From Paludibacteraceae bacterium (GTDB taxonomy: Bacteria > Bacteroidota > Bacteroidia > Bacteroidales > Paludibacteraceae): a DNA stretch of 64,000 bases. Under the pieces are notes generated by a model, which was not told where the DNA came from, made no database searches, and was given only the letters and a program-made list of their open reading frames with translations. The stretch lies in assembly GCA_024399955.1 (NCBI GenBank), contig JAKSNH010000008.1:54784-118783 (forward strand). Reading direction: 5' to 3'. The number at the start of each line of letters is the position of its first letter. The stretch's first letter is position 1. Positions 24,042 to 32,346 of the stretch are shown piece after piece. The translations under genes and the position numbers were made by a program.

Positions 24042-25148
24042 ATGATTACAACCGAACAACTCAAAGACGTCCAGTTACGTGCAGACAAACTCAAACAGTA
24101 TCTACAAATTGACGAAAAACGCATTCAGTTAGAGGAAGAAGAACTGCATACCCAGGCGCCCGGTTTTTGGGATGATGCCAAGGCGGCCGAAGCGCAGATG
24201 CGCAAGGTGAGAGGTATCAAACGTTGGATTGAAGGCTTCGAAGGAGTGCGATCCGCTGTGGACGAACTCAGTTTGGCTATGGACTTCTACAAGGATGAAC
24301 TGGTGACGGAGGCAGATGTTGATCAGGCGTACGCTACGGCATTAACGGCGGTGGAGGACCTGGAGATGAAGAATATGCTTAGTCACGAGGAGGATAGTAT
24401 GCCGGCTGTGCTCAAGATAGTGAGTGGGGCGGGAGGAACAGAGGCGCAAGACTGGGCTGAACAGCTGATGCGTATGTATCAACGCTATTGCGAAAAGCAT
24501 AATTATAAGGTAACGATTAGTAACTTCCAAGAAGGTGATGAAGCCGGTATCAAGACCGTTACTTTTAATGTGGAAGGAGACATGGCTTATGGCTACCTTA
24601 AGTCCGAGAATGGCGTGCATCGCCTGGTGCGTGTGAGTCCTTATAACGCCCAAGGCAAACGTATGACCAGTTTTGCCAGCGTCTTTGTAGTTCCGTTGAT
24701 TGACGATAGTATAGATATCCAAGTGGACCCTGCAGGCATCAGTTGGGATACATTCCGCAGTTCAGGAGCCGGAGGTCAGAACGTGAATAAAGTGGAATCC
24801 GGTGTGCGGCTGCACTATAAGTTCATCAACTGCCTAACCGGTCAGCCGGACGAGATAGTGATTGAGAATACCGAGACCCGTGACCAGCCTAAGAACCGCG
24901 AGAATGCCTTGCGTCATCTGCGCTCGCAACTCTATGAGTTGGAGTTGGAGAAACGCCGTCAGGCAGCAGCTAAAGTAGAGGCCGGTAAGAAGAAAATAGA
25001 GTGGGGCAGTCAAATCCGTTCATACGTGTTTGACGACCGCCGCGTGAAGGACCATCGCACTAACTACGAGACCCATAACGTCAATGCCGTCATGGATGGC
25101 GACATCGATGCCTTCATTAAAGCTTATCTTATGGAATTCCCGGATTAA
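24042..25148 (+). CDS. prfB: peptide chain release factor 2
   Basis: 368 residues in one uninterrupted frame. It recognises UAA/UGA and triggers peptide release. The catalytic GGQ sits in GAGGQNVNKVESGVRLHY. The anticodon-like tripeptide position, SPF in E. coli RF2, reads SPY (VRVSPYNAQGKRMTSFASV). There is no in-frame UGA near codon 25 and no shift motif, so the autoregulatory +1 frameshift of many prfB genes is absent. It is followed by a 42-bp spacer of AATCAATAAGC-type near-repeats and a possible membrane protein gene. Confidence 0.96.
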   Translation: MITTEQLKDVQLRADKLKQYLQIDEKRIQLEEEELHTQAPGFWDDAKAAEAQMRKVRGIKRWIEGFEGVRSAVDELSLAMDFYKDELVTEADVDQAYATALTAVEDLEMKNMLSHEEDSMPAVLKIVSGAGGTEAQDWAEQLMRMYQRYCEKHNYKVTISNFQEGDEAGIKTVTFNVEGDMAYGYLKSENGVHRLVRVSPYNAQGKRMTSFASVFVVPLIDDSIDIQVDPAGISWDTFRSSGAGGQNVNKVESGVRLHYKFINCLTGQPDEIVIENTETRDQPKNRENALRHLRSQLYELELEKRRQAAAKVEAGKKKIEWGSQIRSYVFDDRRVKDHRTNYETHNVNAVMDGDIDAFIKAYLMEFPD

Positions 25149-25190
25149 AAAAATAATCAATAAGCAATAATCAATAAGCAATAAGCAATA

Positions 25191-25823
25191 ATGACCTGCT
25201 CTAAACTCTACACTCTAATCTCTACTCTTTTTATAATCGCCTCCCTCTCTGCCGCCAATTGCAGGGACACGATGGCGGTGTATCAGGGATATAGCGGAGG
25301 TATGTTGGTGCATGCAGGCTATTTATTTGGTGCACAAAAGAGTGCACCGGTTACCCCCGAAGGGATGACGATTGGTATTGGAGGTGCCGTTCGTGTTAAT
25401 CTATGGAAGCATTTGCGAGTGGGTGGAGAAGGGTATATATCCACTATGTATTCCACCGTCACATCGTGTCACGACCGGTTATCCAAAGGGTCGTATGTAC
25501 GTACCGGATGGGGAGGCTTATTGGTGGATGCTTGCTGGAGATTAGAGAAAATATGGCCGTACATAGGTGCCACCATCGGTGGAGGAGCATCGCGATATTT
25601 ATATGTCTTAGATGGCAGTCAAAAGGATTGGAAGCCGGAGAAAGAGGCATACTTGCATAAACAACCTTTCTTTGCTGTTGCACCTTTTGTAGGCATGGAT
25701 TGGTGCGTGTGCCCACGGATGCACCTTACTTTCCGGCTGGATTGGCTAATGGCTATTCATCGCAATGAACTGGTGCAACCTACCGGCCCACGATTATACG
25801 TAGGATTCCTATTCTGTCACTAA
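25191..25823 (+). CDS. probable small outer-membrane beta-barrel protein
   Basis: 210 residues. An N-terminal signal peptide (LYTLISTLFIIASLSAANC; the Cys could be a lipid anchor or an ordinary residue) is followed by alternating Gly/aromatic strands: YQGYSGGMLVHAGYLFGA, GMTIGIGGAVRVNLWKHLRVGGEGYIS, WPYIGATIGGGASRYLYV, HLTFRLDWLMAIH and a terminal RLYVGFLFCH that resembles a barrel-closing strand. No family name can be given. It lies between prfB and the tRNA synthetase, joined to both by low-complexity spacers, and is probably in one transcript with them. Confidence 0.65.
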   Translation: MTCSKLYTLISTLFIIASLSAANCRDTMAVYQGYSGGMLVHAGYLFGAQKSAPVTPEGMTIGIGGAVRVNLWKHLRVGGEGYISTMYSTVTSCHDRLSKGSYVRTGWGGLLVDACWRLEKIWPYIGATIGGGASRYLYVLDGSQKDWKPEKEAYLHKQPFFAVAPFVGMDWCVCPRMHLTFRLDWLMAIHRNELVQPTGPRLYVGFLFCH

Positions 25824-25895
25824 ATCAATCTGCAACATACAATCTGCAATATACAATAATCAATCTGCAATAATCAATATACAATATTCAATATT

Positions 25896-27278
25896 ATGGC
25901 TAATTTTATTAATTCACATTGCACGACAACGGACTATTCCGACCTGCGTTCTTTGCAGCCCGGCGACCGTGTTCGCGCGTACGGTATGGTGCATAATGTG
26001 CGCCTAACTAAATGGGGTGGTTTCCTTATTCTACGTAAAGCCGAAGGCTTACTGCAAGGCGTTCTGCAAAACGAACAAACCGTTGTAGTGGATGAGAAGG
26101 GGGCAACTGTTCAGGTAAATAATATCAGCCGTGAGATGGCGGTGGCTATCGAAGGCGTAGTGAATGAAGCAAAAATCAAGGACCCTGCGGTGGCCTATTC
26201 CCAAATGGAAGTGGCTGTGGATAAGATTGAGATTATATCTCGTCCTGCTACTACGGAGGTATTAGATACTAACTCGCTCAAGTTTGGTGACGAAGATGCT
26301 ATGCTGCGTTTCAAGTTTGATAACCGTCACGTAACGCTCCGTAACCCTCGTGACATGGCTATTCTGCGTGTGCAATCGGCTATTAGTCAAGGTTTTGCCC
26401 AGTATTTGCTTAGTCAGGGCTTTACCCAGATTTATTCGCCTAAGATTGTGTCCGAAGGAGCCGAAGGTGGAGCTAATGTATTTAAGATGGACTACTTTGA
26501 TAAGCAAGTCTATTTGGCTCAGTCGCCTCAGTTCTACAAGCAGATTGGCGTAGGTGTTTACGAACGCGTCTTCGAGATTGCTCCGGCTTATCGTGCCGAA
26601 AAGCATGCTACGTCCCGCCACCTCAATGAGTTTATCTCTATGGATGTGGAGATGGGATTCATTAAGGGACAAGAGGATGTGATGGAACTGGAAATGAACC
26701 TGCTGCGCAATATCATGAAGTATGTTTCCGAGCATTGTGCTCATGAACTGCAATTACTCAATGCCGATATGCCTGCTATCCCGGATCAGATTCCTGCTTA
26801 TCGTCTTAGCGAGTGCCACGAACTGTTGTGGAACGAGCATCTAACCGAAGAGGATCACCGTGGTGAGGATGATATGGCTCCTGAAGAGGAACGGGCTATT
26901 TGCAAGTACGTGAAGGAGAAATACGGTTCAGACTTCGTCTTTATTACTCATTTCCCCAGTCAACACCGTGCTTTCTATGCTATGGACGACCCAGAGGATG
27001 GTAAGTTAACACTCAGCTTTGACCTGCTCATGCGTGGATTGGAAATCACTTCCGGTGGTCAACGTATGCACGAGGAGGCTGATTATCGTCGCAAGATGGT
27101 AGAGCGGGGTATGGATCCTGAGAAATTCCATTTCTACATGGATACCTTCCATAATGGCATGCCGCCTCACGGTGGTTTTGCTATCGGTTTGGAGCGTCTG
27201 ACTGCTTGCATCCTTAATATCGCTAATGTGAAAGAATGTAGTATGTTCCCACGTGACATCAACCGCGTTGCTCCTTAA
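25896..27278 (+). CDS. aspS: archaeal-type aspartate--tRNA ligase (class IIb Asx-tRNA synthetase)
   Basis: 460 residues. An N-terminal OB anticodon-binding domain (YGMVHNVRLTKWGGFLILRKAEGLLQGV) is followed by the class II core: motif 2 region YRAEKHATSRHLNEFISMDVEMGF and motif 3 GFAIGLERL, with the ending FPRDINRVAP. The QSPQFYKQ and FEIAPAYRAEKHATSRHLNE blocks are of the archaeal/eukaryotic AspRS type (AspRS2), not bacterial AspRS (which has a GAD domain) and not AsnRS. Archaeal-type AspRS enzymes are often non-discriminating and charge tRNA-Asn as well; specificity here is not determinable. A terminator follows immediately. Confidence 0.85.
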   Translation: MANFINSHCTTTDYSDLRSLQPGDRVRAYGMVHNVRLTKWGGFLILRKAEGLLQGVLQNEQTVVVDEKGATVQVNNISREMAVAIEGVVNEAKIKDPAVAYSQMEVAVDKIEIISRPATTEVLDTNSLKFGDEDAMLRFKFDNRHVTLRNPRDMAILRVQSAISQGFAQYLLSQGFTQIYSPKIVSEGAEGGANVFKMDYFDKQVYLAQSPQFYKQIGVGVYERVFEIAPAYRAEKHATSRHLNEFISMDVEMGFIKGQEDVMELEMNLLRNIMKYVSEHCAHELQLLNADMPAIPDQIPAYRLSECHELLWNEHLTEEDHRGEDDMAPEEERAICKYVKEKYGSDFVFITHFPSQHRAFYAMDDPEDGKLTLSFDLLMRGLEITSGGQRMHEEADYRRKMVERGMDPEKFHFYMDTFHNGMPPHGGFAIGLERLTACILNIANVKECSMFPRDINRVAP

Positions 27279-27285
27279 TGCTTCA

Positions 27286-27312
27286 GGGCCTGACCATCCG
27301 TCAGGCCCTTTT
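27286..27312 (+). terminator. intrinsic terminator after the AspRS gene
   Basis: GGGCCTGA pairs perfectly with TCAGGCCC over a 7-base loop and is followed by TTTT. Confidence 0.93.
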
Positions 27313-27360
27313 ATCTTCCATCGCTAAACTCTAAACGCTAAACGCTCAACGCTAAACGTT

Positions 27361-28440
27361 ATGAAAAAAATAGTTTTTTCATTACTCATCCTAAGCAGCG
27401 CTCTTTCTGCACAAACCGTCACTTATGTGATGAGTGATTACTTTGCGGCAACTACGTCTGCCAATCCGCTTGCTGTCACCATAGATGAAGGGCTAACCTT
27501 ACAAGCCAATAAGAATGGTGGTCAAACCAAGCCTGCTTACCTTGCAGCCGGTTATTTTTGCGTCTATGCCAAAGGTTCACTCACTATTGCTTGCACCGAT
27601 ACCATCACTCAGATTATCTTTGGCAGTTGTGATATGGCGCAGTTAGCTTCTTTATCTGCTACTACCGGACAGATGACGCAAGATGTAGCGACTAATCCTA
27701 TTTGGAACGGAGCAACTAAAGAGGTTACTTTTACGGTGAGCGATAAAGCCGAGTATTCGGCTAAAAGTCCCACTAAGGCCGGGCAACTTAAGTTTATGAC
27801 GTTAACTATCACTTTTGGTGCTGGTCCGACCCCTGTTGACCCTACGGATACGGTCTTCACCAAGGCGGTGGATTATTACTATGGCACCTATGCCGGAGAA
27901 GGAGTTCCTGCTAATAAGTACTATAACCACCAGTTATGGTTTACAACGCAAGGCCTAACCTTTGACGGAGAGGGTATAGAAGGCACGGATGGTCGCTCGA
28001 TGCACTTGGACCTTTTCTCGGCTTCGGCGACCGACATAACAGGAACTTATACGATTGTAGATCCTATTAAGGCGGATGCTCCGGGATGTATCAATAAGAA
28101 ATTCTCGTATTATGCTTATTTCCAATCAGGTTCGTTCTATGAGCAGAAACTTACCGTTGGCACATGTACTATCTCGTGTGTCACATCTACTACCTATGAT
28201 ATCGCGTACGATGTAACAGAAATCAATAATGGTGCTCATCATCAGGGACTGATTCGTGGAATTACTATCTCGGTTATTTCTGCCGGACCGCAATCCACCA
28301 AGCTCTCTAATTCCTGCGCAGAGACCGAAATCAAAGATGTAACCATCCCTTCGCTGCCTGCTAAACGTTTAGAGAATGGTCAACTCATCTTGCATCATAA
28401 CGGCCGCGACTACTCCCTCCAAGGCCAAATCATCAAATAA
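27361..28440 (+). CDS. secreted protein with the shared NGQL..GQ C-terminal tail
   Basis: 359 residues with a Sec signal peptide (IVFSLLILSSALSA, then Q). Two beta-rich modules are separated by a Thr/Pro linker (GPTPVDPTDTVFTK near residue 160). The second module has a YYYGTYAGEGVPANKYYNHQLWF start and an RGITISVI close. The function is not recognised. The C-terminus (AKRLENGQLILHHNG, then YSLQGQIIK) matches the tails at 22696 and 52608. The 39-bp spacer upstream is a run of CGCTAAA(C) near-repeats. No TAnnTTTG element is visible, so expression may depend on read-through from aspS. Confidence 0.7.
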   Translation: MKKIVFSLLILSSALSAQTVTYVMSDYFAATTSANPLAVTIDEGLTLQANKNGGQTKPAYLAAGYFCVYAKGSLTIACTDTITQIIFGSCDMAQLASLSATTGQMTQDVATNPIWNGATKEVTFTVSDKAEYSAKSPTKAGQLKFMTLTITFGAGPTPVDPTDTVFTKAVDYYYGTYAGEGVPANKYYNHQLWFTTQGLTFDGEGIEGTDGRSMHLDLFSASATDITGTYTIVDPIKADAPGCINKKFSYYAYFQSGSFYEQKLTVGTCTISCVTSTTYDIAYDVTEINNGAHHQGLIRGITISVISAGPQSTKLSNSCAETEIKDVTIPSLPAKRLENGQLILHHNGRDYSLQGQIIK

Positions 28441-28452
28441 CCTTTTGGCTAA

Positions 28453-28587
28453 TTGGCTATCAACTCGTTTGGTGAGTTAATCAATACGACCACTCCTCCA
28501 AGTGTGATTAAGGTGATTCATAATGGTACGCTTGTTATTAAGCGTAATGGATACACATATTCTGTCATGGGACAAAATATGAGATAA
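28453..28587 (+). pseudogene. orphan C-terminal tail of a secreted protein
   Basis: An open stretch of 44 codons without a start. Its end (KVIHNGTLVIKRNG, then YSVMGQNMR and a stop) is a fourth copy of the tail found at 22696, 27361 and 52608. It directly follows the 27361 gene. It is probably what remains of a tandem duplicate whose 5' part was deleted. Confidence 0.7.
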
Positions 28588-28596
28588 CTCCCAAAG

Positions 28597-28710
28597 TTCA
28601 CCTCAAAATGTACGATTGTTAAGAAGATTCTGTTCAAACCCTTGCTTTTCGGGGGACTTAGTAGGGGCTTCCGTTAGCTGCATGTGGTCGCGAAATGATC
28701 CCGAACTTTA
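28597..28710. repeat. two dispersed repeats back to back
   Basis: 28597-28628 matches the 3' third of the repeat at 13953. 28636-28670 is the inverse of the CCCCTACTAA..GAAAAGCAAGG block at 48610-48645, and 28669-28707 matches 48679-48716 directly. The rest of 28588-28793 has no gene. Confidence 0.75.
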
Positions 28711-28793
28711 GACGCACCTAGGTTGTGCCACAAAAATAGGAAACAAAATGCCACAAAAATAGGAAATAATTTGCACAATTCAAATATTTTTTG

Positions 28794-28802
28794 TACCTTT
28801 GC
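28794..28802 (+). promoter_or_regulatory. -7 promoter element of the His-rich protein/TonB receptor pair
   Basis: TACCTTTGC, 16 bases before the ATG at 28819. Confidence 0.85.
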
Positions 28803-28818
28803 AACGTAATTTGAACCA

Positions 28819-29190
28819 ATGAGAGTCTTTCTTACATCATATAAACGTGGATTAGCAGTAAGTTTACTGTTACTTTTTGCTACGTACTATATTGATGTAA
28901 ATTGCTTTGTTCACTCACATATTGTGAATGGAGTGGCTATCGTTCACTCTCATATACACAAATCGTCTCACCATACATCTGATGACGGAGGACATACGGT
29001 TTGGCAAGTTAATCTAATTGCGAGTATCCACAATAATTTCGTTTGTACGGAATCGGCACAAGCGACTGATTGTAGTTTTTCGGAATATCTTATTGAGACC
29101 ATCGGCTGCGAACAAGATTGTCTTGCGGAGCAGATTCATGGTGTTCATTTTGTTTGGCGAGCACCGCCTGTAGGCATATTTATTGCTTAA
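28819..29190 (+). CDS. small His-rich membrane/periplasmic protein next to a TonB receptor
   Basis: 123 residues. One N-terminal hydrophobic segment (GLAVSLLLLFATYYI) precedes a His cluster (HSHIVNGVAIVHSHIHKSSHH, with D, D and H after it) and a C-terminal part with four Cys, one in EYLIETIGCEQDC. Small proteins of this kind often precede TonB receptors of presumed metal uptake in Bacteroidota; the His run would bind Zn, Cu or a similar metal. The exact family is not recognised. It is 64 bp upstream of, and co-oriented with, the receptor. Confidence 0.7.
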   Translation: MRVFLTSYKRGLAVSLLLLFATYYIDVNCFVHSHIVNGVAIVHSHIHKSSHHTSDDGGHTVWQVNLIASIHNNFVCTESAQATDCSFSEYLIETIGCEQDCLAEQIHGVHFVWRAPPVGIFIA

Positions 29191-29254
29191 TCCTTTTTTT
29201 TATTTTAATCATTTGACTTCTATCCATAAGTAGAGGTCTTAATCGCGATATAAT

Positions 29255-31537
29255 ATGTCAACAATACAAAAAAATTTTTGTATGGCTACACTATGTATGT
29301 GTGCCATACACCTATATGCTGCAACCGATTCCCACATCATGGGACATGTGTTAGATGCCGCCACCCAAGAGCACTTGGGATTTATCAATGTTCAACTGAA
29401 AGGCACCTCTATTGGCTCTACAACCGATGAAAGTGGACATTATTTCTTGAAAAATGTACCGCTAGGTACACAAACCATCGTTTTCTCTATGGTGGGCTAT
29501 AAAACAAAGGAGATACCTGTCACGATACAAGCTGATTCTACCTATGTACTGGATGTGTCAATCGAGGAGGGTAGTTATCTGCTGGAGAACGTAGTGGTTT
29601 CTGCCAATAAATACGAGACAAAGCAAAAAGAAGTGGCAACTATTGTCAATGTAATCTCCCCACTCATCATAGAAAATACTGCCTCCAACTCAATGGCAGA
29701 CGTGCTGAATTTTCAACCCGGTTTGCGAGTAGAGATGTCATGCTGCAACTGTGGCGTACCTCAACTGCGTATCAATGGTTTGGAAGGACAATACAGTCAA
29801 ATTTTGCTTGACTCACGCCCGATATTCTCTTCTCTCGCCAGTGTGTATGGTTTGGAGCAAATACCTACTGGCATGGTGGATAGAATAGAAGTAATTCGTG
29901 GAGGATGTAGTGCCTTGTTTGGCGCCAATGCCATAGGTGGGGTAGTGAATATCATTACCAAAGAACCTTGCCGCAACTACATCAACCTAAGTAACCAAAG
30001 TGCCTTTACCGAGACAGGTTCGTTTGATATCAATACTAATTTGAATGCCTCTGTTCTATCCCCTAATGGGAAGGTGGGGGTGTATCTCTTTGGTGTTCGG
30101 CGCGACCGCAAACAATACGACCGAGACGATGATGGTTATAGTGATATACCTAAACTGCAAACGACAACACTTGGTTTTCGCAGTTTCTTCAAGACCTCTG
30201 ATTATTCCAAAATAACTGCCGAGTATCACCACACTACCGAGTTTCGCCGCGGCGGTTATGGTATTGACTCATTACAACCTCACGAATCGCCTCTCACAGA
30301 GCAACTCAAGCATAATATCAATGCCGGAAGTCTTCGTTGGGATTATTACACGGCTGATAATAGGCATAGTGTAACACCATACGCTTCGTTTCAACACACG
30401 GCTCGTGAAAGCTATTTTGGCACGAATCGTAACCCGAATGCTTATGGTCAATCTAAGGATATCACGGCCGTAGTAGGCGGACAATATCGCTTCTCGTATC
30501 CTTGTGGCAAGATGCCGGCCGATTTGAGTGCAGGTATAGAGTACTCATTTAATCAACTCCACGACCAAATATTAGGATATAATCGCAATCTATGGCAGAC
30601 GGTACACCTCTATGGCGGGTATGTGCAAAACGAATGGAAAAATACCCAGTGGTCTATATTGATAGGTGGAAGATTAGAAAAACATAGTTTGCTTAAGAAA
30701 CCTGTTTTTACACCACGTGCCAGTGTGCGCTACACGCCTATCAACGACTTGATTCTGCGTGTCGGTTATGCAAGCGGGTATCGTGCCCCGCAGACTTACG
30801 ATGAAGATTTGCATGTAGGAGCAGTCGGTGGCGAAGTACATTTGATTTCGCTTGATCCCAATCTCAAAGAGGAGCGCAGTCACTCCGTCACGTTAAGTGT
30901 CGATTGGTATAAGTCCCTCGGCAAATGGGACTTTAACCTTACGGCAGAAGGATTCTTCACCCAACTCAACAACGTGTTTGCTTTGCGCGAAGACGGACAC
31001 GATGAGCAGGGTAATCTACTGCTTACGCGCGTAAATGCCTCCGGTGCACGAGTAGCAGGTTTGAATTTTGAAGGGAAGGTAGGATATGGCAGGTTCTTTA
31101 CATTGCAATTGGGCTACACGTTTGAGCAAAGCCGTTACATAAAAGATTTCCAATGGAGTCCAATGATTGCTCCACAACGACGTATGTTTCGAACACCTGA
31201 CCATTATGGGTTCTTTATCATAAATGTGCGTCCTGTCAAGGGACTAAGTATCTCCACCAACGGCAAAGTAACAGGCAGTATGCTCGTGCAGCATTATGCC
31301 GGATATATACCTCAAGATGAGGAAGTTAAGACGGCTCCGTTCTTTGAGTGGGATATCAGGCTTGCATACGAAATACCTTTGTATAAGAACTATACTTTGG
31401 AGATTAATGCCGGTGTGAAGAACCTATTAGATCATTTCCAACCCGATTTAGATAAGGGTATGAATAAGGATGCCGGTTATATCTACGGACCGGCTACTCC
31501 TCGTAGTTATTTTATTGGACTAAATATGAAGATATGA
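29255..31537 (+). CDS. TonB-dependent outer-membrane receptor, putative metal type
   Basis: 760 residues. A signal peptide is followed by a carboxypeptidase-D-like domain (residues ~28-110: GHVLDAATQEHLGFINVQLKGTS, YFLKNVPLG, VGYKTKE). The plug domain (ENVVVSANKYETKQ; NSMADVLNFQPGLRVE; LRINGLEGQYSQILLDSRPI; VDRIEVIRGGCSALFGANAIGGVVNIITK) and a 22-strand-type barrel ending in SYFIGLNMKI follow. The plug carries a CCNC cluster (EMSCCNCGVPQLR), seen in related receptors, that could touch the cargo. The cargo (cobalamin, Cu or Zn) is not determinable; the His-rich neighbour favours a metal. Confidence 0.9.
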   Translation: MSTIQKNFCMATLCMCAIHLYAATDSHIMGHVLDAATQEHLGFINVQLKGTSIGSTTDESGHYFLKNVPLGTQTIVFSMVGYKTKEIPVTIQADSTYVLDVSIEEGSYLLENVVVSANKYETKQKEVATIVNVISPLIIENTASNSMADVLNFQPGLRVEMSCCNCGVPQLRINGLEGQYSQILLDSRPIFSSLASVYGLEQIPTGMVDRIEVIRGGCSALFGANAIGGVVNIITKEPCRNYINLSNQSAFTETGSFDINTNLNASVLSPNGKVGVYLFGVRRDRKQYDRDDDGYSDIPKLQTTTLGFRSFFKTSDYSKITAEYHHTTEFRRGGYGIDSLQPHESPLTEQLKHNINAGSLRWDYYTADNRHSVTPYASFQHTARESYFGTNRNPNAYGQSKDITAVVGGQYRFSYPCGKMPADLSAGIEYSFNQLHDQILGYNRNLWQTVHLYGGYVQNEWKNTQWSILIGGRLEKHSLLKKPVFTPRASVRYTPINDLILRVGYASGYRAPQTYDEDLHVGAVGGEVHLISLDPNLKEERSHSVTLSVDWYKSLGKWDFNLTAEGFFTQLNNVFALREDGHDEQGNLLLTRVNASGARVAGLNFEGKVGYGRFFTLQLGYTFEQSRYIKDFQWSPMIAPQRRMFRTPDHYGFFIINVRPVKGLSISTNGKVTGSMLVQHYAGYIPQDEEVKTAPFFEWDIRLAYEIPLYKNYTLEINAGVKNLLDHFQPDLDKGMNKDAGYIYGPATPRSYFIGLNMKI

Positions 31538-31549
31538 ATCCCATATCAT

Positions 31550-31618
31550 TTAGGCTGGCTTCTTTGGGAACCAGCCTTTTTTGACACGCTCACGTTGTTG
31601 AAATAACTCCAATATCGA
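31550..31618 (-). pseudogene. 3' remnant of a DUF4491 gene, reused as a terminator
   Basis: The reverse strand encodes SILELFQQRERVKKGW, then FPKKPA and a stop: 22 of the 23 codons match the end of the intact DUF4491 gene at 61302-61580 (K to E once). No start or 5' part remains; similarity fades after about 31640. Confidence 0.85.
31552..31582 (+). terminator. intrinsic terminator after the TonB receptor
   Basis: AGGCTGG pairs with CCAGCCT over a loop that contains TTC/GAA, followed by TTTTTT. The hairpin is formed by the DUF4491 remnant. Confidence 0.85.
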
Positions 31619-31701
31619 CAAAAAAAACACGTCTGTGTAGATATATTTATCTATTTAGCCTAAAAAATGCAAATTTATTTGCGTATTCCAAATATTTGTA
31701 G

Positions 31702-31710
31702 TAATTTTGC
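31702..31710 (+). promoter_or_regulatory. -7 promoter element of the V-type ATPase operon
   Basis: TAATTTTGC, 47 bases before the ATG at 31758. Confidence 0.85.
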
Positions 31711-31757
31711 AGCGTAAAAGTGTTTTTATTGAAAATCGATAAACAAAATATATACGT

Positions 31758-32342
31758 ATGAAACTTGAAGAAATTACCAGCAAAATCTATGCTGAAGGCG
31801 TAGAAAAGGGAAATCAAGAAGCACAGGCTATTATCGCTAAGGCCCAAGAAGAAGCTAAGGCTATCGTCGAAAAAGCTAAGTTGGAAGCTCTTGATCAACT
31901 GCAAAAGGCTGAACAGAAAGCCAAGGAATTGGACGAGCATACTCGTTCAGAGTTGAAAATGTTTGCCGAGCAAAGCGTGAATGCTCTCAAAACACAAATC
32001 ACCGACCTTGTTAACGGACACGTAGTGGATGCTAACATCAAAGCCGCTACTGCTGATGCCAAGTTCATGCAAGGCATCATCGCTAAATTGGCCGAAGCAA
32101 TGGCTAAAGATGGTAACGTGGTTATTGACGCTAAGGATGCTAAAGCCCTCAAAGAATACTTCGCCGCTAACGCCAAAGGCCTATTGGACAAGGGTGTGAC
32201 TATCAACGAAGTAAAAGGTATCAAGACCGACTTCCAACTCAAACCGGAAAAGGGTGGGTATAAACTCGCTTTCGGTGAGGCCGAATTTGTTGCTTACTTC
32301 AAGGAGTTCTTACGTCCTCAATTGATCGAATTGTTATTCTGA
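31758..32342 (+). CDS. ntpE: V-type ATPase subunit E
   Basis: 194 residues. The N-terminal ~80 residues are one long charged helix (EGVEKGNQEAQAIIAKAQEEAKAIVEKAKLEALDQL) as in the peripheral stalk; the C-terminal globular part has NEVKGIKTDFQLKPEKGGYKLAFG, typical of subunit E. It helps hold the catalytic head against the membrane sector. It is the first gene of a seven-gene V-ATPase operon, with 4 bp to the next gene. Confidence 0.9.
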   Translation: MKLEEITSKIYAEGVEKGNQEAQAIIAKAQEEAKAIVEKAKLEALDQLQKAEQKAKELDEHTRSELKMFAEQSVNALKTQITDLVNGHVVDANIKAATADAKFMQGIIAKLAEAMAKDGNVVIDAKDAKALKEYFAANAKGLLDKGVTINEVKGIKTDFQLKPEKGGYKLAFGEAEFVAYFKEFLRPQLIELLF

Positions 32343-32346
32343 TACT

